Source: Rhodobacteraceae bacterium Alg231-04
Lineage (GTDB): Bacteria; Pseudomonadota; Alphaproteobacteria; Rhodobacterales; Rhodobacteraceae
Reading direction: 5' to 3'
Length of the DNA stretch: 64,000 nt
Assembly (NCBI GenBank): GCA_900143635.1
Contig: FREY01000003.1
Location: 1 to 64,000 of the forward strand
The first letter of the stretch is position 1. Every line of letters begins with the position of its first letter. Shown one piece after another: positions 8,907 through 17,657 of the stretch. The position numbers were made by a program, and so were the translations under genes. The notes under the pieces were generated by a model that saw only the letters and a program-made list of their open reading frames with translations, had not been told where the DNA came from and searched no databases.

Positions 8907-8940
8907 ACCCTTGAGCCCTTACCGGGTTCAGGGGTTTTTT
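8907..8940 (+). terminator. Terminator hairpin abutting the next start codon
   Basis: A 12-bp stem (two G-U pairs) between 8907-8918 and 8924-8935 with a 5-nt loop, followed by T tract 8935-8940. The next gene's ATG starts at 8941. AGGGG (8930-8934), the only Shine-Dalgarno-like sequence for that ATG, lies inside the 3' arm. Confidence 0.75.
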
Positions 8941-9558
8941 ATGCGCAGACTATTTATTCTGATCTGTTTTCTGCTGATGAACGCAGGTGCAGTGGCAGAG
9001 GTCGGCTGGACACAAGGGGTGACATCACTCAGCAAGCTGCCTGCCCCAGGGATCACTGACACTTCGGTCATGTTGAACGTTCCACACAGATCGCAGGGGC
9101 GTGATCCGCTTTGTGTGCCGACCTCTGCTTCGATGATCCTTGCTCATATGGGCGCAGATCACGACAAATGGGAACTGAAGGCTCTGGCCGAGGGGCACAA
9201 ACCAATGGCCAACCGGAACAGTGATTTCACCTATTACAGGGATATTCAGAAAGGGTTGCGAACGCTTGGGTATAATTGGCGGATCCGCAACTACAAAGGC
9301 ACGGCAGCGGGGTTCCGCCAAGGGATGCGGGATATCAAGACGTCGCTGCGCAAAGGGCGGCCGGTGATGATTGATGTTCATCTAAGGGAAGGGCACACCT
9401 TTGTCGTAGCCGGATATGATGATGAAAAACAGCTGATCTATATCCGGGATCCGCTTTTGCGCAGCAGTCAGATGCGTGTTTTGAGCTACCGGACCCTTTT
9501 GGAAGATTGGCACAATCATCGCTTTGGGCCTGACCGGGTTGCATTTTTCCCTAAGTAG
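8941..9558 (+). CDS. Secreted C39-like cysteine peptidase-fold protein
   Basis: A 205-residue protein with an N-terminal signal peptide (about 1-19). Its core resembles the C39-type double-glycine peptidase domain (Peptidase_C39_2). A papain-like triad is visible: Cys58 in DPLCVPTSASMIL, His152 in GHTFVVAGYD and Asp170 in YIRDPL. There is no ABC transporter or TM domain, so it is not a bacteriocin exporter; activity and substrate are unknown. The start at 8941 keeps the signal peptide intact, and the next in-frame ATG (8977 region) would remove it. Translation initiation looks unusual because the ribosome site is in a terminator hairpin. Confidence 0.75.
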   Translation: MRRLFILICFLLMNAGAVAEVGWTQGVTSLSKLPAPGITDTSVMLNVPHRSQGRDPLCVPTSASMILAHMGADHDKWELKALAEGHKPMANRNSDFTYYRDIQKGLRTLGYNWRIRNYKGTAAGFRQGMRDIKTSLRKGRPVMIDVHLREGHTFVVAGYDDEKQLIYIRDPLLRSSQMRVLSYRTLLEDWHNHRFGPDRVAFFPK

Positions 9559-9659
9559 ACTGGGTTTGGCTGAGGGTTGAGCCCACAGACCATCAACACT
9601 CTGTGGGGCGCTCTGGACTTGAGGGACGGAGCAGGCAGACTTACCGCAGGAGGCCCGCC

Positions 9660-10622
9660 ATGATCCTGACACACGCCCTTATTGTCCTGTTGCTGCTGCC
9701 GGCGGCTCTGTTTGCCGATCCATCCGCCTGGAAGGGGGAGTGGCCGCAGACTGATTTCAGCCAAACTGCCATTTCGGACTGGTCCGAAATCCTGTCGGGA
9801 GGGCCGCCCAAAGATGGCATTCCGGCGCTGGATGATCCGCAGCTCATTAGTGTCTCAGAGGCCGATGGCCTGCAGGATCGCGAGCCGGTGATCACGCTTG
9901 AGATGGCCGGGCAGGCGCGGGCCTACCCGCTGCGCTACCTGATGTGGCATGAGATCGTGAATGACCGAATCGCTTCTGTGCCGGTGGCGGTGACATTCTG
10001 CCCCCTGTGCAACTCCGCGATGAGCATTGATCGGCGCACCAGCCGTGGTGTGCTCAGCTTTGGGGTGTCCGGCAAATTGCGATATTCTGACATGGTGATG
10101 TATGACCGCGAAACCCAGAGCTGGTGGCAACAGGCCATCGGAGAGGCGATCGTCGGCGACATGACCGGTGAGACGCTGAAGACCCTGCCCAGCTGGATGG
10201 AGAGCTGGGCCGAGTTCAAAGCCCGCAATCCGCAGGGGCTGGTGATGGCGGAGCCGGCCTTCAACCGGGCCTACGGGCGCAATCCCTATCGCGGGTATGA
10301 CAGTTCTGATTGGCCCTTTCTATATCAGGGAGAGGCGCCGCCGCATGGGATTGACCCATTGGCACGGGTCGTGCGGGTTGGCGCGCGTGCCTGGCCAATG
10401 CAGCGTCTGGCAGAGGCAGGCCGCCTGACCGAAGGTGGTGTGCAGATAGACTGGCGTGCGGGGCAGGCCTCGGCGCTGGATGCGGGGCAGATTGGGAAGG
10501 GACGGGATGTCGGCTCAATCCGGGTGCGCGATGGGCAGGGGCTGGATATGCCCCATGACGTGATGTTTGCCTTTGCCTTTCACGCCTTCTGGCCGGATGG
10601 CACATGGATGCTGGGGAAGTGA
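9660..10622 (+). CDS. DUF3179 domain-containing exported protein
   Basis: A 320-residue protein with a signal peptide (MILTHALIVLLLLPAALFA) and a single DUF3179 domain. Typical features are ARAYPLRYLMWHEIVND, VTFCPLCNSAMSIDR and LRYSDMVMYDRETQSWWQQ. The CPLC pair and adjacent His suggest a metal or redox site, but the family function is unknown. The ATG at 9660 follows a GCAGGAGG site; the upstream part of the frame is not family-like. It ends at a bidirectional terminator shared with the convergent bactofilin gene. Confidence 0.88.
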   Translation: MILTHALIVLLLLPAALFADPSAWKGEWPQTDFSQTAISDWSEILSGGPPKDGIPALDDPQLISVSEADGLQDREPVITLEMAGQARAYPLRYLMWHEIVNDRIASVPVAVTFCPLCNSAMSIDRRTSRGVLSFGVSGKLRYSDMVMYDRETQSWWQQAIGEAIVGDMTGETLKTLPSWMESWAEFKARNPQGLVMAEPAFNRAYGRNPYRGYDSSDWPFLYQGEAPPHGIDPLARVVRVGARAWPMQRLAEAGRLTEGGVQIDWRAGQASALDAGQIGKGRDVGSIRVRDGQGLDMPHDVMFAFAFHAFWPDGTWMLGK

Positions 10623-10659
10623 TCTGCACAGCCCAGGGGCCATGGGACTCCGACAAACA

Positions 10660-10692
10660 AAAAACGCCGCCGGTCAAACCAGCGGCGTTTTT
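10660..10692. terminator. Bidirectional terminator
   Basis: AAAAACGCCGC and GCGGCGTTTTT form an 11-bp stem continued inward by GG/CC after one C-A mismatch, with loop TCAAA. A and T tracts on both sides serve both convergent genes (DUF3179 on plus, bactofilin on minus). Confidence 0.88.
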
Positions 10693-10718
10693 GAATTCAA
10701 ATTCAGTGGCCTAGCTGA

Positions 10719-11240
10719 TCAGCCTTCAGCCTTGGGGGCTGCTGCCTTGGGCGCGGCAGCAGGCGCTGCCTTGGGTGCGGCCCGGCCACTTTGCGACAGC
10801 GGATCATCCTGACGCTGAACGGAGCCTTCAAAGTGGGCGCCGCTTTCGATCGCGATGGTCTTGTGGATGATGTCACCCTCGACGCGCGCGGTCGATGTCA
10901 GGCGCACTTTCAGGCCACGGACGCGGCCAACAACGCGGCCGTTGACGACAACGTCATCAGCAGTCACTTCACCTTTGATGGTGGCGGTTTCGCCGACCGT
11001 CAGCAGATGCGCGCGGATGTCACCTTCGACGGTGCCCTCGACCTGGATATCACCGGTGGTCTTCATATTGCCGGTGACATGCAGATCCGAGCTGAGCACG
11101 GATGCAGGCGGCTTGGCCTTTGGCGCGCTCGCCTTGAAGTCGCTTGCCGGCGCGGAAGGCGCAGGTGTTGCCGACGGGGTCGCGGCAGGGGTTGCCTCGG
11201 GCTTGGAACCGGGCTCGTTGATTTTGCTCTTAGAAAACAT
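10719..11240 (-). CDS. Bactofilin-family cytoskeletal polymer protein
   Basis: A 173-residue protein with a central bactofilin (DUF583) beta-helix of about 100 residues, recognisable by repeated short beta strands such as GDIQVEGTVEGDI, GEVTADDVVVNGRVVGRV and ARVEGDIIHKTIAIESGAHFEG. It is flanked by low-complexity Ala/Pro/Lys-rich tails. Bactofilins self-assemble without nucleotide and recruit cell-wall enzymes. The gene overlaps the M23 peptidase gene by 11 bp. That pairing is known to shape cells in other bacteria, so a morphogenesis or wall-patterning role is inferred. Confidence 0.92.
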   Translation of the reverse strand: MFSKSKINEPGSKPEATPAATPSATPAPSAPASDFKASAPKAKPPASVLSSDLHVTGNMKTTGDIQVEGTVEGDIRAHLLTVGETATIKGEVTADDVVVNGRVVGRVRGLKVRLTSTARVEGDIIHKTIAIESGAHFEGSVQRQDDPLSQSGRAAPKAAPAAAPKAAAPKAEG

Positions 11241-12564
11241 TTCTCGCAGCCTTGATGTAGATCATCGGGTTTACGGGCTTGCCGTTGACGCGCACCTCGT
11301 AATGGAGATGGGTCCCGGTCGACCGTCCGGTGTTACCCATATCAGCAATGTGATCCCCGCGCGAGACCCTTTGGCCGACCTTTACGCGCAGGTTGGAGTT
11401 ATGGGCGTATTTCGTCTCAATTCCAAACGCATGCTGGATGGTGATTAGCTTGCCATAGCCGGAACTCCAGCCGGCTTTGGTGACAACTCCATCAGCAGTT
11501 GCATAGATATTGGTGCCGTGAGAGCCGGCGAAATCCGATCCATTGTGCATCCGCCGCCCACCGGTTTTGGGGTCGCGGCGATAACCGAAATTGGAGGAGG
11601 TGCGGACGAGGTTCAAATTCACCGGGCTGGAAAACGGCGCCTGCTGCGCGGCGATTCGATAGAGGTTCAGCTTGCCCATCTCGGTCAGCAGCAGATTGGC
11701 CCGGAATTCATCCGCGGTGGGTTCTTCACCGCGGGTCGACATCGCCAAAGGGGTCAGGGGGCCGCCTTCGCCACTGTAGCCGCGCCGCACCTGATCAAGA
11801 ATGCGATCGGTCGGCATGCCGGCACTGCGGAACATCTTGTCCAGCGGTTCGACGGAAATGGCCATGGCCTCTTCCAACTGGCGGAAGATCTGATCGTTGC
11901 GCTCAGCGTTCAGGCGCAGCTCCAGCTCCAGCGCGTCGCGCGCATCCAGTGCCGATTGCGCATCGGCCAGAATCTGATCGCGCTCCTGCGCCGTTTCAGA
12001 CAGGGCCTCGGTGATGAAACCCATCTGCGCCGAGGCAAAAGCTGCCGACACAGGCGATCCCGGTGCTGTTTCCGCCGCATTCTGCTTGAGCTCGGCCAGG
12101 GCTGCACGGGCGGTTTCGCGCTGATCCATGGTGGCGCGCAGGGTGTTCTGGATCACTTCGATGCCGGTTTCCAGCTCCTGACGGCGGGTCTCGGAGGCGA
12201 GAAGCTCGGACTGCATGACCGAAATCTGCTTGAGGGCGACGTTGAACCGGGCCTGCGCTGCCAGAGCTTCTTCGGCGCGGGCGTTGCGTTCTTCCGAGAG
12301 CGCGTTCAGCCGGTCGCGGTAGGTTTCCTGATCCCGTTCGGCCTGTTTGCGAAAGTTGCCCGACCCGATGCTGTCCATCAGCACGATCGAGGTGGCAACG
12401 ATGCTCCAGACAACAAAGACCATCGCCCCTGCGGCGGCAAACAGCTGGACTTCAGGCCGCAGTCGGAGGAACCGGGTATCCGTGTCGGATTTGAGGAAGA
12501 CGCGCCGTTCCGGGAACCAATGTTCCAGCTGCGCATGAATTCGAATAGCCAGACGCGTTCGCAC
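11230..12564 (-). CDS. M23 (LytM-type) peptidase with TM segment and coiled coil
   Basis: A 444-residue bitopic protein: cytoplasmic N-terminus, one TM segment (about 40-62), a long periplasmic coiled coil (about 70-230; DUF5930-like region) and a C-terminal M23 domain (about 325-435). Zinc-site motifs are intact: HNGSDFAG (HxxxD), YAHNSNL and the HLHYEV HxH motif, so endopeptidase activity on peptidoglycan cross-links is expected. Overlap with the downstream bactofilin gene implies co-translation, with the bactofilin probably positioning the enzyme. Confidence 0.9.
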   Translation of the reverse strand: MRTRLAIRIHAQLEHWFPERRVFLKSDTDTRFLRLRPEVQLFAAAGAMVFVVWSIVATSIVLMDSIGSGNFRKQAERDQETYRDRLNALSEERNARAEEALAAQARFNVALKQISVMQSELLASETRRQELETGIEVIQNTLRATMDQRETARAALAELKQNAAETAPGSPVSAAFASAQMGFITEALSETAQERDQILADAQSALDARDALELELRLNAERNDQIFRQLEEAMAISVEPLDKMFRSAGMPTDRILDQVRRGYSGEGGPLTPLAMSTRGEEPTADEFRANLLLTEMGKLNLYRIAAQQAPFSSPVNLNLVRTSSNFGYRRDPKTGGRRMHNGSDFAGSHGTNIYATADGVVTKAGWSSGYGKLITIQHAFGIETKYAHNSNLRVKVGQRVSRGDHIADMGNTGRSTGTHLHYEVRVNGKPVNPMIYIKAARNVF

Positions 12565-12765
12565 GTTCGTTCCCTGTTCAGTCTTTCTTCTTGCGCTGTC
12601 CGCGATGGCAAGCAGCGCCCTTGGGGGCGAAGGAATAGCCAGCCGGGCGGTTCAGGGCAAGCCTCTCAGTAAAGCGCGGGTGAATTGCCCCGCGACGGCC
12701 TCTGGGTGAGCGGAATTCCGCCCAGGCCGCCTGCAAGGCGATACACGGTGCGTCCCAACGGTGCG

Positions 12766-13608
12766 TCAGCCGCGCTTTTTCACCGGAATCTCATCGGCCA
12801 GCGGCCAGTAGAAATCGGGCGGCAGCCCGGCTTCGGCGCGTTTTTCCTCGTTGAAGGGCGGTTTCAGCGCGCCGTGGAAATACTTGCGCACCAGCGCGTG
12901 GAAAACCTCCTTTGGATCAAGGTTTTCGCGGCCGCACAGAAAATGGAACCACTTGGACCCATAGGCTACATGGCCCACTTCTTCGGCGTAGATCAGTTCT
13001 AACGCCGCTACGGCTTCGTCCTGCCCGGCCTTACGGAACAGGTTGATCATGCCGGGTGTCACATCCAGACCGCGCGCTTCCAGCACCATCGGCACCACCG
13101 CAAGGCGGCCCATCAGATCCTCGACGGTGTCCTCGGCGGCGCGCCACATGCCGGCATGGGCGGGCAGGGCGCCATAGTGGCTGCCGAGGCTTTCCAGACA
13201 GCCGCAGACCAGATTGAAATGTTTGGATTCCTCGTCCGCCGATTTCACCCAGTCATCAAAGAACCCCATCGGCATCGGCACATGCGAGAACCGCGCGATG
13301 ATATCCCAGTGCAGATCCACGGCGTTCAGCTCGATATGGGCCACGGCATGCAGCAGCGCGATCCGCCCGGCAGGCGATCCCGGCTTGCGCTTGGGCACAT
13401 CGCGCGGATCCAGCAGTTCAGGTGCGTCAGGCCGCGCCGGATAGAGCGGCGGTGTGGCGGTGCCGACGGGGATCTCCGCAAGCTCTCCCTTGCGGCTGGC
13501 GAACCACTCGGCGGCGTGGCGGCGCGACAGCGCGGTCTTTTCGACCCCATCTGCGGTGCGCAGCACTTGTTCGGCCCGCTGGGCGAGGGATAGCGGCTGG
13601 TCGGTCAT
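12766..13608 (-). CDS. DUF455 family ferritin-like protein
   Basis: A 280-residue protein of the DUF455 family. Helical segments with LLHAVAHIELNAVDLHWD, DEESKHFNLV and YAEEVGHVAYGSKW carry the Glu/His pattern of ferritin-like di-iron four-helix bundles. The biochemical function of the family is not established. A 201-bp gene-free stretch separates it from the M23 gene. It lies 76 bp before bcp on the same strand. Confidence 0.88.
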   Translation of the reverse strand: MTDQPLSLAQRAEQVLRTADGVEKTALSRRHAAEWFASRKGELAEIPVGTATPPLYPARPDAPELLDPRDVPKRKPGSPAGRIALLHAVAHIELNAVDLHWDIIARFSHVPMPMGFFDDWVKSADEESKHFNLVCGCLESLGSHYGALPAHAGMWRAAEDTVEDLMGRLAVVPMVLEARGLDVTPGMINLFRKAGQDEAVAALELIYAEEVGHVAYGSKWFHFLCGRENLDPKEVFHALVRKYFHGALKPPFNEEKRAEAGLPPDFYWPLADEIPVKKRG

Positions 13609-13684
13609 GATCCTGTCCTGTTTTCTATTCTGCGGGGGGCGTGTTTGCGGCGGGCAGGCCTGCCCGTCGCGAGGCGGGGAGGGA

Positions 13685-14152
13685 TCAGCCCTGCAGGGCG
13701 CGGGTGGCTTCCAGAACCTCTTCGACGTGGCCGTCGACTTTCACTTTGCGCCAAATGCGCGCAATCTTGCCGTCTGCGTCGATCAGAAAGGTCGAGCGTT
13801 CAATGCCCCAGTGCTTTTTGCCGTAGAGGGTTTTTTCTTTCCACACGCCGTAGTCTTCGCAGACCTGCCCCTCGGCGTCTGACAGCAGCGGTACGGTTAG
13901 GTCGTATTTGGCGATGAAGTTTTCATGTTTTTTGATCGTGTCCTTGGAGATTCCGAACACCACAGCCCCGGCGGCCTCAAAGGCGGCCAGCTCGGCAGAG
14001 AAACCGATGGATTCCTTGGTGCAGCCCGGCGTATTATCGCGGGGATAGAAGAACAATACCACGGCCTTACCCGCCAGACTGCTCAGCGCGGTTTCTGTGC
14101 CGCCATCGCGTGGCAGGGTAAATTGAGGGGCGGCAACATTGGGTTCAAGCAT
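13685..14152 (-). CDS. bcp: Thioredoxin-dependent peroxiredoxin, Bcp/PrxQ type
   Basis: A 155-residue peroxiredoxin that reduces peroxides using a catalytic cysteine, Cys44 in the TPGCTKE motif. The resolving cysteine usual at +5 in many PrxQ proteins is absent (ESIGF), leaving Cys98 in EGQVCED as the only other candidate. The minus-strand frame stays open for 958 further codons upstream, but that part is antisense to the AsmA-like gene. The ATG at 14152 follows a CCGGAGGACC ribosome site and gives the normal length. The gene diverges from the DUF3971 gene. Confidence 0.92.
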   Translation of the reverse strand: MLEPNVAAPQFTLPRDGGTETALSSLAGKAVVLFFYPRDNTPGCTKESIGFSAELAAFEAAGAVVFGISKDTIKKHENFIAKYDLTVPLLSDAEGQVCEDYGVWKEKTLYGKKHWGIERSTFLIDADGKIARIWRKVKVDGHVEEVLEATRALQG

Positions 14153-14239
14153 CTGGTCCTCCGGGGGATACGTTCTCGGTTGGGGCGGTGATAACAGGGC
14201 TGGCCCCGGTGAGGAACAGCAGAGAAGAGACGCGCCGTA

Positions 14240-17200
14240 ATGGAGCCGGAACCGCAACAGGATGAGACAGCCAAACGCCGCCGTCCCAGACGGCGGCGCT
14301 GGCGTGCCTTGGGGCTGTTTGTTGTCCTGGCCGCGGTTGCCCTGTCGCTGGCATATCTTCTTTTGCCGGGGCGTCAGCTGGAAGCGCCGACTTGGATGCG
14401 ACAGCGGATCGAGGCCCGGATCGAACGCAATCTGAACGGAATGCAGATTGAATTCGGCGCGGTTCATCTGGTGATTAACCAGAGTTGGCGGCCGCGGCTG
14501 GGGCTGCGCGATGTGGTGCTGACCCGCGACACAGGAGAGCCGGTGGTGCAGCTGGCGGATGCGCAGGCCTCGCTGGCGATGCGACCGTTGCTCCGCGGGC
14601 AGGTTCAGCCCAAGCAGATTTCGCTCAGCGGGCTGTTTGCCACCCTTCGGCGCGATGCCGACACCATCGCGCTGAGCTTTGATCAATCCTCCAGTCCGTT
14701 GCGACAGGCCGAAAACCTGCCCGCGTTGATCGAACAATGGGATGCTACACTGGCCATCCCGGTGCTGGCGGCGCTGACCGAGGTTGAAACCCAGGCGCTG
14801 ACCCTTCGCTACGAGGATGCGCGCTCTGGCCGGGTCTGGACCCTGGATGGCGGCCACCTGCGGCTTGACCGGCGGGGCGGTGATCTGGATGTGTCGGGCG
14901 GGTTTTCGGTGCTCAGCGGTCGCGATTATGCCAGCAGTGTTGAGCTGAGCTATAAGTCGAAAATCGGTGATCAGGCGGCTGAATTTGGCGTTGTCGTGCG
15001 CGAGGTCGCGAGCGAGGATATCGCAGCTCAGGCACCGGCGCTTGGCTGGCTGGGGGTGCTGCGTGCGCCGATTTCCGGCTCCATGCGGGGCGGGGTGACT
15101 TCGGAAGGATCGCTCTTGCCGCTGGCGGCAAGCCTGCAAATCGGTGCCGGGGTCTTGCAGCCCGATGATGAGGCCCTGCCAGTGCCGTTTTCGGCCGCTC
15201 GCAGTTATTTTTCTTTCGACCCGACGACGCAGACACTGCTGTTTGACGAATTGTTCGTGGACAGTGGCTGGGGGTCCGGCACGGCGGTTGGGCAAGCGGT
15301 TCTGAACGGCATATCCGGCGGGCGGCTGGACAATCTGGTCGGTCAGTTCACCTTTTCCAACCTGTCGCTCAATCCGCTTGGGCTCTACAACAGCCCGATT
15401 GGTTTCGAAGATGTCCGCTCTGATTTCAAGTTGGACCTCAATCCCTTCCGGCTGCAGATCGGTGAGATGCTGATCGACAGCGGTCCCAGCCGCTTGCGCC
15501 TGTCCGGCGATGTCTCGGCCGATCATGACGGCTGGATCTATGCGCTGGACAGCGAAGTGGGGCGGATAACCCTTGAGCGTGTCACCCAGCTGTGGCCCGA
15601 ACTGGCCGCCGTCAAACCGCGGGCATGGGTGATGAAGAACATTCATGCCGGGGTGATCACCAGCGCGCAGTTTTCCCTGCGCGGCCGCGAAGGTGAAAAG
15701 CCGGTGATGGCGCTGAATGCGGCGTTTGAGGAGGCCGAGGTCACCTTTCAGAAACATATGCCGCCGGCCACGGGCGGTGCCGGGCAGCTGTCCCTGATGG
15801 ATAAGCGATTTGTGGTGATGGCGACGGCGGGTAGGGTGCAACCCGAGCAGGGCGGCCCGGTTGCCGTGGCCGGAACCTCCTTCATCATCCCCGATGTCTC
15901 CATCAAGAAGGCCTCGCCCGGAATTGCCCGCATCAAGGCGCGCGGCGATGTGACGGCGGCCCTGTCCCTGTTGAACCGCCCCCCCCTGTCGCTGATGGAT
16001 AAGGCCAGCCTGCCGGTGGCGCTGGCAGATGGTCAGGTTGAGATAGAGGGCACCCTGTCGCTGCCCATGCGCAAGAAAGTCCCGGTCGAGGAGATACTTT
16101 ATCACTACATAGGTTTGATCCGCGGCGTTGAAAGCGCAGTGCTGGTGCCAAACCATGTATTGGCAGCCCCGCGCCTGCAAATCTCTGGTGATCAGTCGCA
16201 GGTTACGGTTCGTGGAAACGGGACGATTTCGGGCCTGCCGGCCTCTGCTGTCTGGACCCAGACGCTGGGTGCCAAAGGCGCAGAGCCGGGCCGGGTCTCC
16301 GGCGAAGTGGAACTGTCGCAGGCGGCCAATACGGCGCTGGGGATTGGCCTGCCGGACGGCACGTTGTCCGGCCTGGGCAGCGGTCGCTATGTGCTGGACC
16401 TGCCAAAGGGGCAGCCCCCGCTGCTGACGCTGACATCGGATCTGGCGGGGCTGGGACTGCGTATCCCGGCCATTGGCTGGTCCAAACCAGCGGCCGCTAC
16501 CGGCGCGCTGTCGCTGACGGCTTCCCTGACAACGCCTGCGCGGGTCGAGGATGTGCAGATCAGCGCTGCGGGCCTGCAGGCTTCCGGGCAGGTTCTGACG
16601 GCCGAGGGCGGCGGGCTGGACCGGGCGGTCTTTGACACTGTGAAGGTCGCCAACTGGATGGAGGGGCCGGTTGAATTGATCGGCCGCGGTGCCAAAGTGC
16701 CCGAAGTGCGGGTCAGCGGCGGGGTAATCGATCTGCGCAACTCTCCTTTTTCCGCCGGTGGCTCCAGCTCTGGTGCTGGCGGCACCGACAGCACCGGCCC
16801 GATCCGGCTGCGGCTCAGCCGGTTGCAGGTGACCGACGGGATTGCCCTGCAAGGGTTTCAGGGCGACTTCTCCACCCTTGGCGGTCTCAACGGGAGCTTT
16901 ACCGGCGATCTGAACGGGCAGTCCCCGATCGGTGGCACGGTTGTCTCGGGCCAAACAGGGGTGGCGGTCCGGGTCAGTTCCAAGGATGCGGGCGCAAGCC
17001 TGCGGGCCGCCGGGCTGCTGCGCCATGCCAGCGGTGGCTCGCTGGACATGACGCTTCTGCCCTCGGGCACGGCCGGGGAATTCAACGGCCGACTGAAAAT
17101 GAAAAACATTCGGGTGACCGAAGCGCCCTCCATGGCGGCCCTTCTCAATGCGATCAGCCTGGTTGGCCTGCTGGATGAACTGGCCGGGAAAGGCATCCTT

Positions 17201-17608
17201 TTCACCGAAGTAGAATCCGCCTTCCGGCTGGGGCCGTCTTATGTGCAGGTCAATAGCGCCAGCGCGGTGGGCCCCTCGCTGGGCCTGTCGTTGGATGGCT
17301 ATTTTGATATTGCCAACTCGGGGCTGAACATGCGCGGTGTGCTGTCTCCGATCTATATGCTCAATGTTGTCGGGCGACCACTGGCCAGAAAGGGCGAGGG
17401 GTTGATCGGATTTGCCTTCAGCCTTGGCGGCACCACCGACAATCCGCAGGTGTCGGTCAATCCGCTGTCCGCGCTGATGCCGGGAGTGCTGCGCGACCTA
17501 ATGCGCCGTAAGCAACCCGTGGCACCGGGTTCCACAGCGGCGGAACCTGCCGCGCCGCAGCCCGAAGCGCCACGACGCCATGGCCCGGCCGACAACAACG
17601 ACAGGTGA
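14240..17608 (+). CDS. DUF3971/AsmA-like inner-membrane-anchored protein (YhdP/TamB-type)
   Basis: A 1122-residue protein with a very basic cytoplasmic N-terminus (KRRRPRRRRWRA), one TM anchor (about 24-44) and a long periplasmic region rich in beta-strand repeats. This is the DUF3971 plus AsmA-like C-terminal arrangement of YhdP-type proteins, which form hydrophobic grooves bridging the envelope and are linked to phospholipid transport to the outer membrane. The C-terminus (MRGVLSPIYMLNVV..GLIGFAFSLGGTTDNPQVSVNPLSALMPG) is typical of AsmA_2. The queA start follows 49 bp later. Confidence 0.88.
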   Translation: MEPEPQQDETAKRRRPRRRRWRALGLFVVLAAVALSLAYLLLPGRQLEAPTWMRQRIEARIERNLNGMQIEFGAVHLVINQSWRPRLGLRDVVLTRDTGEPVVQLADAQASLAMRPLLRGQVQPKQISLSGLFATLRRDADTIALSFDQSSSPLRQAENLPALIEQWDATLAIPVLAALTEVETQALTLRYEDARSGRVWTLDGGHLRLDRRGGDLDVSGGFSVLSGRDYASSVELSYKSKIGDQAAEFGVVVREVASEDIAAQAPALGWLGVLRAPISGSMRGGVTSEGSLLPLAASLQIGAGVLQPDDEALPVPFSAARSYFSFDPTTQTLLFDELFVDSGWGSGTAVGQAVLNGISGGRLDNLVGQFTFSNLSLNPLGLYNSPIGFEDVRSDFKLDLNPFRLQIGEMLIDSGPSRLRLSGDVSADHDGWIYALDSEVGRITLERVTQLWPELAAVKPRAWVMKNIHAGVITSAQFSLRGREGEKPVMALNAAFEEAEVTFQKHMPPATGGAGQLSLMDKRFVVMATAGRVQPEQGGPVAVAGTSFIIPDVSIKKASPGIARIKARGDVTAALSLLNRPPLSLMDKASLPVALADGQVEIEGTLSLPMRKKVPVEEILYHYIGLIRGVESAVLVPNHVLAAPRLQISGDQSQVTVRGNGTISGLPASAVWTQTLGAKGAEPGRVSGEVELSQAANTALGIGLPDGTLSGLGSGRYVLDLPKGQPPLLTLTSDLAGLGLRIPAIGWSKPAAATGALSLTASLTTPARVEDVQISAAGLQASGQVLTAEGGGLDRAVFDTVKVANWMEGPVELIGRGAKVPEVRVSGGVIDLRNSPFSAGGSSSGAGGTDSTGPIRLRLSRLQVTDGIALQGFQGDFSTLGGLNGSFTGDLNGQSPIGGTVVSGQTGVAVRVSSKDAGASLRAAGLLRHASGGSLDMTLLPSGTAGEFNGRLKMKNIRVTEAPSMAALLNAISLVGLLDELAGKGILFTEVESAFRLGPSYVQVNSASAVGPSLGLSLDGYFDIANSGLNMRGVLSPIYMLNVVGRPLARKGEGLIGFAFSLGGTTDNPQVSVNPLSALMPGVLRDLMRRKQPVAPGSTAAEPAAPQPEAPRRHGPADNNDR

Positions 17609-17657
17609 GCCTGCTGCCCATGGCCATTTCGCTCGCAAACGCCTATAGCGCGTGGCC

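Noticed and set aside
14153-17026. A very long minus-strand open frame (continuous with bcp, 1113 codons in total)
   Set aside because: It is exactly antisense to the DUF3971 gene; high-GC codon bias often leaves such frames open. Composition is Gln/Arg/Pro-rich without a family match, and bcp has its own good start.
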